Positions 59,657 to 64,000 of a DNA stretch of 64,000 bases are shown one piece after another. The notes beneath the pieces are model-generated. The model worked only from the letters and a program-made list of their open reading frames with translations. It did not search any database and was not told the origin of the DNA. The position numbers and the translations under genes were made by a program. How positions within the stretch are numbered: the first letter of the stretch is position 1; each line of letters starts with the position of its first letter. The DNA comes from FEN-1219 sp035644475 (lineage in GTDB: Bacteria; Pseudomonadota; Gammaproteobacteria; Steroidobacterales; Rariloculaceae), in assembly GCA_035644475.1 (NCBI GenBank), contig DASQOL010000057.1, forward strand, positions 1 to 64,000, read 5' to 3'.

Positions 59657-60318
59657 GGAGGTTCCCCTCGAATGGGCTTGTCGGTCTCCTTCGGTAGGGC
59701 TTGGAGAAATGCCTGATAGCGGGCCCCCGCTTCTTTCTCGGCGGGAGATAGATCAGGGTCTCCCGGCGTTACGTCGATTCGTATCGGGATGACGGTGTCA
59801 CGGCGTATCTCGTAAATCACCGAGTACTTCGGCGTGTACTTCAAGTGCGTGAGCACGTACTTGCCGCCGAAGGGCACGTCGAAGACTGCATCCACGGAGA
59901 CGAACGCTTGCTCCGCATTTCCCGATGGATCCATGTCCCACGCGGATCTTGAAATGGTGACGGTCATTGGTGGTACACCGAAGCGGGCGAGCTCGGCGCC
60001 CGCGCGGTCGTCGCGATAGCCCCCCTTCCAAAAGACGAGATCCCTTCCGGCGCGCTCCGGGGTCCCCGGTAGTGGGGACAGCCTGATGGGTTCCATATCG
60101 CCGAAGGGAGTGACGGTGATCTCATTGGCGTCGAGCAGGAGCGCGTCGTTCGCTCTGACGATCCGGTGGCGCGATGCGAAGTACGTTTCTTCTTTGAGGG
60201 ATGTCGCGTTGTATTCCTCCAAGCGCAGCGCCACAGTTGGGTCCACCGGGCTCAGTAGCTCCCGGGTCTGCTGCGCCTCCGGCGACGGCGCGGCTACGAG
60301 AAGCGAGGCGACAACCAT
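59653..60318 (-). CDS. Hypothetical exported protein of the DUF1592 operon
   Basis: About 221 residues (start at 60318) or 262 (start at 60441). The shorter form begins MVVASLLVAAPSPEAQQ, a hydrophobic leader lacking the usual basic start; the longer form adds an Arg-rich extension and overlaps the upstream gene. The mature part has YNATSLKEETYFASRHRIVR, WDMDPSGNAEQAFVSVDAVF and a final LSPAEKEAGARYQAFLQALP. No domain is recognised. Its 4-bp overlap with the DUF1592 gene and its position make it a likely functional partner in the operon. Confidence 0.7.
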   Translation of the reverse strand: MVVASLLVAAPSPEAQQTRELLSPVDPTVALRLEEYNATSLKEETYFASRHRIVRANDALLLDANEITVTPFGDMEPIRLSPLPGTPERAGRDLVFWKGGYRDDRAGAELARFGVPPMTVTISRSAWDMDPSGNAEQAFVSVDAVFDVPFGGKYVLTHLKYTPKYSVIYEIRRDTVIPIRIDVTPGDPDLSPAEKEAGARYQAFLQALPKETDKPIRGEPP

Positions 60319-60397
60319 CGTCGCGGTCTTCGCGCCGGCTCTCTCGATCCGTAAAGCCGTGCAACGCCGGCGGGCGACCCCGCGCGCGCCGCGCCGG

Positions 60398-61360
60398 TCA
60401 GAGGCTATTCGTGAGCCGGCCGGCCCACCACAAGCCTTCATAGGTATTCCTTATAAACAGCGCGCCGTCGGCGCCGTAGCGCGCATCGAAGTCCTTGGTG
60501 ACGCCGCTCGCGACCATCTCCGCGACGCTCAGACCTTTGCGCATGAGCCCTTCGACGCGCTCGCGCATGGTGCGCAGCATCTCGTGCTGCGCGGCGAGCT
60601 CCGCGCGCGTCTGCGCGGGACCGCCGTGGCCGACGATCAGCGTGTCGTCGCTCGCGAGCTCGAGCAGCTTCTTGTTTGCATCGATGAGGCCGCCGATCCA
60701 GCCGCCGGTCGCGTAATCGATGATCGGATACGACCCGCCGCCCGCGGCTCCGCCCACCGCGATCACGTTGCGCTCGCGGAAGCGCACGTAGATGTCGCCA
60801 TCCGTATGCGCCTCGCGCAGGTGGCCATATTCGATGCGCTCGCCGTCGACTTCGAGCACGAGCGGCTGCGGGTCCGACGAGTAGAAGGTGGCGTTCGGCA
60901 GCGCCTCGGGTGCACGGGGCGTGTAGGTCTTGTCCTGCCAGTCCACGTAGTACTCGGTGCTCATCCAGAGCCGCGTGCTCTCGTGGGCGACGATGCGCGT
61001 GCCGCGCTTGCCGAATGCGTCGTTCGCTCCCGTGTGGTCGGGGTGCCAGTGCGTGTTGAAGAGTGCCGCGAGCGGCGCGCCGGCCGACTGCTCCTCGACG
61101 AGCTGCGCGAGCGCGGCGGAGGTCTCGGCCGGCCCGCTGTCGACGAGCACCGCGCCGCTCGCGGTACGCAGCAGCAGCATGTTGGCCCGCTCGGCGCGGA
61201 TTTGGATCAGCCCGTCGCGCAGCCTGGTGGTCCGAAGCGGGGCGGGGCGTTGCGCCGCTGCGCGGCGGAACGGCCCCAGCACGGCGGAGGAGGCCGATAG
61301 CCCGGCCGCGCCGAGCGCCAGGCGCAGGAAATCGCGGCGGTTTCGTGGTCGTGGCTGCAT
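60398..61360 (-). CDS. MBL-fold metallo-hydrolase with Tat-type leader
   Basis: A 320-residue exported hydrolase. The N-terminus has the twin-arginine pattern NRRDFLRLALGAAGL. The metallo-beta-lactamase core shows THWHPDHTGAND (HxHxDH), a further His in LREAHTDGDIYV, and a distal His in GHGGPAQT. The Asp that usually bridges the metals follows a modified AVGGAAGGG segment, so the metal site may be atypical. The family includes thiol- and ester-cleaving enzymes. It begins the operon that leads to the DUF1592, DUF1552 and ankyrin genes. Confidence 0.88.
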   Translation of the reverse strand: MQPRPRNRRDFLRLALGAAGLSASSAVLGPFRRAAAQRPAPLRTTRLRDGLIQIRAERANMLLLRTASGAVLVDSGPAETSAALAQLVEEQSAGAPLAALFNTHWHPDHTGANDAFGKRGTRIVAHESTRLWMSTEYYVDWQDKTYTPRAPEALPNATFYSSDPQPLVLEVDGERIEYGHLREAHTDGDIYVRFRERNVIAVGGAAGGGSYPIIDYATGGWIGGLIDANKKLLELASDDTLIVGHGGPAQTRAELAAQHEMLRTMRERVEGLMRKGLSVAEMVASGVTKDFDARYGADGALFIRNTYEGLWWAGRLTNSL

Positions 61361-61589
61361 TCGACGGAGGAGCGTAGGCCGGGCGGCGGGCTTAGTCCAG
61401 GCGGTGGGACAGGGGGTTGGCGCGGCGCTGCTTCGTGTCGGTCATCGGAAACTCGTGCCCGGCGTCAGGGTCGCGGTCGGCGTGCTCTCGAATCGAGCAG
61501 GGCCAGGGCTCAACGCCGAGAGAATGTTTCCGTCGCTGTGTGGGACACCGCACAAACGAAGGGAGCAAACCAGCGCTAGCCTTTTTCCT

Positions 61590-61799
61590 ATGGACCGCAA
61601 GATAGAGCGAGAGCGGCGCCAGCTCCGTATGGAACTGGCGCAGGCGTGCACCAACTACGAGAGGGCCGTCGCGGCCGTGCGAACCAATCGGACAACAGCC
61701 GCCGCGCTCGCACAGGACGAGGCACGCGACAAGCTCAACACGCTGAATCGCCGGATGTCCGACCTAGACTACCAGCTAGAGGCCCTGCCGATCGGCTAG
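61590..61799 (+). CDS. Small coiled-coil protein, hypothetical
   Basis: A 69-residue protein with an almost entirely helical, charged sequence (MDRKIERERRQLRMELAQA, DEARDKLNTLNRRMSDLDYQ). It probably forms a coiled coil. The ATG at 61590 has only a weak ribosome-binding site (no purine run within 12 bp). No family is recognised. It lies alone between the MBL gene and the next exported protein gene. Confidence 0.5.
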   Translation: MDRKIERERRQLRMELAQACTNYERAVAAVRTNRTTAAALAQDEARDKLNTLNRRMSDLDYQLEALPIG

Positions 61800-61980
61800 A
61801 AAAGAAGTCTCATTCACCCGCCAAATTCGGCCGCCCCGATTTCGATCGCGGCGCCCGCGACGGCGCCCGCCACAGCCGCGCATCCGCACACGCGCCGTTT
61901 GGGCAAGGGTCTGCGCTACCATATCCGCCGGCCGACCAGCCCATCACGAGCTGCGGGCCGCGTCTCGAGGGGGGACCACC

Positions 61981-62871
61981 ATGAAGAGCATTCACACAAG
62001 CACCATTGCGTCGCTCTGGCTCGTGCTGCTGTCGAGCACCGTTGCGGCGCCGCCGGCGCTCGCGGCCTGCGATCGCGAATGCCTGCGGGGCACGACCACA
62101 GCGTTCCTCTACGCCCTGATGAAGCACGACACGAGCAAGCTGCCGCTCGCCGCCAACGTGCGTGTCACCGAGGACGCCGTCGAGAAGCCGCTCGACAAAG
62201 TGCGTCTCGTCAGAACCGTCACGCGCCTGCGGGGCTACCGCCAGGACTTCCTCGACGAGCGCGCGGGCATGGCGGGTGCGGACGTGCTCGTGGAAGAGGT
62301 TGGTGCGCCGGTGTTGCTGGTCGTGCGCATGAAGGTCGTCAACGACAAGATCGCCGAGATCGAGACCGTGGCCACGCGCAGCAGCGCGGAGGGGCTCATC
62401 TTCAACATCGACGGCCTCTCCGCGCCCAGCGAGGGAATGAACTACGTGCCGCGGCCGGAGCAGCTGTCCTCGCGCGCGGACGCGATCAAGGCGGCCATGC
62501 ACTATCCGGAAGGCCTCAACGGTGCGAAGACCTTCGCCGATGTGAACGCGCCGTTTGCGCCGGACGCCTATCGCCACGAGAACGGGCAGATCATGGCCGG
62601 ACCGGACTGCAAGTTCGCCCCGGGGTGCGAGAACATCTCCACGCAGTCGCTCGACATCTTCAACCGCCTCGGCAAGGTGCAGACACGCGTGATCGGCGTC
62701 GACGAGCGCTTGGGGATCGTCTGGCTGCGCATGGCGTGGGGCGTGAGCGAGAGCGGCGGCGATCAGCTCACGGTGTGGGAGTCGTTCAAGGTCTACGACG
62801 GCAAGATCCACGCGGTCGAGGCGTTCATGAAGGTCCTGCCGATCGAGCTGCGCAACGGCGGGTGGGAGTAA
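61981..62871 (+). CDS. Exported protein with an NTF2-like domain
   Basis: A 296-residue exported protein. Signal peptide (about 1-29, ending APPALA|AC), and a mature part starting ACDRECLRGTTTAFLYALMK. Two repeated segments, each with a LPLAANVRVTEDAVEKPLD- or HAVEAFMKVLPIEL-like end, suggest two NTF2/SnoaL-type half-domains. The Cys in CDREC and CKFAPGC are candidate disulphides. No catalytic site is evident. Relatives are often annotated as SnoaL-like or DUF8021 domain proteins, but I cannot confirm this. It is transcribed alone. Confidence 0.65.
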   Translation: MKSIHTSTIASLWLVLLSSTVAAPPALAACDRECLRGTTTAFLYALMKHDTSKLPLAANVRVTEDAVEKPLDKVRLVRTVTRLRGYRQDFLDERAGMAGADVLVEEVGAPVLLVVRMKVVNDKIAEIETVATRSSAEGLIFNIDGLSAPSEGMNYVPRPEQLSSRADAIKAAMHYPEGLNGAKTFADVNAPFAPDAYRHENGQIMAGPDCKFAPGCENISTQSLDIFNRLGKVQTRVIGVDERLGIVWLRMAWGVSESGGDQLTVWESFKVYDGKIHAVEAFMKVLPIELRNGGWE

Positions 62872-63006
62872 CGGTCGGCGCGACCTCGTCGCTCAACCGG
62901 AACTTCCTTAAGCCTCCCCTTTTCAGAAGAAGACGCAGAAGACCGGTCGGCGCGATCTGCAGCTGGCTACACAACGTTTTAGCGCTATACCGCGAAGAGG
63001 CGAGCG

Positions 63007-63315
63007 ATGAAGAAGCGAGTGAAATCCCCGCACGGACCACGGAGCGTGACGCCCGCAGGACGCAGCGTTTTCCGCGAGCTGTTTTCGGAAGCCGCGGCCG
63101 AGGAGTTGGAAATCCGTGCGGAATTGCTGCGCGGACTCAACCGTTGGCTTTCCGGCAAAGACCTGACCCAGGTTGAGGCAGCCAAGGAGCTGGGGGTCAC
63201 TCAGGCTCGAATTTCCGATATCAAGAGAGGCAAGATCAACCAGTTCAGCATGGACCTGCTGGTGCGCTTGGCGGCAAGGGCTGGCCTGCATCCGAGGTTG
63301 AAACTGGTGGCCTGA
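63007..63315 (+). CDS. XRE/HigA-like antitoxin-type regulator, without a toxin partner
   Basis: A 102-residue DNA-binding protein. Helix-turn-helix in LRGLNRWLSGKDLTQVEAAK followed by ELGVTQARISDIKRGK, typical of the HTH_37 type found in HigA antitoxins and prophage regulators. The N-terminus is basic (MKKRVKSPHGPR). A HigB/RelE-type toxin normally sits just upstream; the 135 bp before it hold no such gene. It is therefore an orphan regulator or a TA remnant. Confidence 0.82.
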   Translation: MKKRVKSPHGPRSVTPAGRSVFRELFSEAAAEELEIRAELLRGLNRWLSGKDLTQVEAAKELGVTQARISDIKRGKINQFSMDLLVRLAARAGLHPRLKLVA

Positions 63316-63479
63316 GTTGGCCGAGCACTTTCCTGTGTTTCGCGATCGACACCAGACGCTTTTCCCCCGGCTCCGTCGCCGGGTGTAAGCTCGGCACCCC
63401 GGCCCGTCGTAACGGCTAAGCGGCGCGGGGAACTGCTCGGGGGAGCCGAGCACAGAACTCGGAGGCCGTCGAGCTCGTC

Positions 63480-64000
63480 ATGGCCTTAAGAACACTCGCC
63501 CTTGGACGATTTGGAATGGCGTGGCTCGCCGCCGCGTGCCTGCCGGCCGTCGCCGTCGCGGCGGAAGGTGGCGGCACCGCGCTCTTCGACGCGGCGAAAC
63601 GCGGCGACCGCATCGCGGTGAGCAAGCTCCTCGACCAAGGCGCCGACGTCCACGCCCGCGCGGTCGACGACACCACCGCGCTGCACTGGGCCGTGCGCGC
63701 CGACAGCGTCGACACTGCCACGCTGCTGCTCGAGTCCGGCGCCGACGCGCGCGCAGCCGACCGCTACGGCGTCACCCCGCTCTACCTCGCGGCCGAGAAC
63801 GGCGACGCGGCCATGATCGCGAAGCTGCTCGACGCGGGCGCCGACGCGAACGCCGTGGCGCCGATCGGCGAAACCGCGCTCATGACGGCCACGCGCACCG
63901 GCATCCCGGCCGCGCTCACGCTGCTGCTCGACCGGGGCGCCGCCGTCGACGCGCGCGATCCCGAGTTCCAACAGACCGCGCTGATGCTCGCGGTCCGCGA
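63480..64000 (+). CDS. Exported ankyrin-repeat protein, cut by the window edge
   Basis: The visible 173 residues start with a signal peptide (MALRTLALGRFGMAWLAAA, ending AVAA|EG) and continue with ankyrin repeats: ALFDAAKRGDRIAVSKLLDQ, TTALHWAVRADSVDTATLLL, YGVTPLYLAAENGDAAMIAK and GETALMTATRTGIPAALTLL. It is a paralogue of the ankyrin gene at 54299-55873 and probably opens a second operon of the same kind to the right. A GGAGG 15 bp upstream is too far for an ideal site; GAGCTC nearer the start is weak. Confidence 0.85.
   Translation, partial: MALRTLALGRFGMAWLAAACLPAVAVAAEGGGTALFDAAKRGDRIAVSKLLDQGADVHARAVDDTTALHWAVRADSVDTATLLLESGADARAADRYGVTPLYLAAENGDAAMIAKLLDAGADANAVAPIGETALMTATRTGIPAALTLLLDRGAAVDARDPEFQQTALMLAVR

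Noticed and set aside
1..64000. rRNA, tRNA, prophage, integron or biosynthetic gene cluster
   Set aside because: No sequence with these hallmarks was found on either strand by reading. A covariance-model search for tRNAs was not possible here.

Overview
This is a GC-rich window with dense gene packing. It holds two ECF sigma/anti-sigma operons, a tannase-family enzyme, UrcA, DUF6491 and DUF4382 proteins, and an operon of DUF1592, DUF1552 and ankyrin proteins. This suggests the chromosome of a soil or water Gammaproteobacterium near Steroidobacterales, Nevskiales or Lysobacterales. That placement is inferred from gene content and is not certain. I saw no rRNA, tRNA, CRISPR array or prophage. 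Both ends cut through genes.

Region 1 (1-8.4 kb) is a signalling island. A minus-strand operon encodes a REC-PAS-GAF-GGDEF-EAL regulator, a YfiR-like periplasmic protein, a histidine kinase with a CHASE8-like sensor and a single-domain receiver. Divergent from it are a receiver protein with a ruined HD-GYP-like domain and a receiver-histidine kinase. Region 2 (8.4-21.4 kb) has UrcA, a repeat-rich exported protein, two MacB/FtsX-type permeases with a solute-binding protein, a DUF4382 lipoprotein, an ECF sigma operon ending in a TPR/beta-barrel protein, a tannase-family esterase and a GST. Region 3 (21.4-33.4 kb) has an Omp85 protein, a methyltransferase carrying an in-frame repeat insertion, a dehydrogenase with a signal peptide, a VanY-like peptidase, a second ECF sigma operon (dockerin-like, cohesin-like and VIT/VWA proteins), and a GntR-controlled adaptor/ATPase pair that has no permease.

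Region 4 (33.4-41.6 kb) carries DUF2339 and DUF3999 envelope proteins, mtgA, a hypoxanthine/uracil-DNA glycosylase, a GNAT protein, a LysR regulator and a candidate structured RNA. Region 5 (41.6-52.3 kb) has a DDE transposase, a HEPN-MNT toxin-antitoxin pair with a frameshifted toxin, a CpxRA-like two-component system next to a DegP-type protease, a cytochrome/PQQ-type beta-propeller protein, a parvulin and a HupE protein. Region 6 (52.3-64 kb) has a MetE-like protein, an isoaspartyl peptidase, the MBL/DUF1592/DUF1552/ankyrin operon, small genes, an orphan XRE protein and the start of a second ankyrin gene.

Three families of short palindromic repeats run through the window. (1) A roughly 28-30 bp inverted pair with the core AGGGACATGTTG supplies stop codons to three genes and apparently the start and signal peptide of a fourth. 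(2) A double-hairpin unit measures 51 bp inside two genes, where frame is kept, and 50 bp between genes. (3) A third family is built on GTGTCAGACAC. These repeats, the split ABC exporter, the YfiR/CHASE8 kinase swap, the cohesin/dockerin-like ECF operon and the candidate RNA are the points most worth following up.
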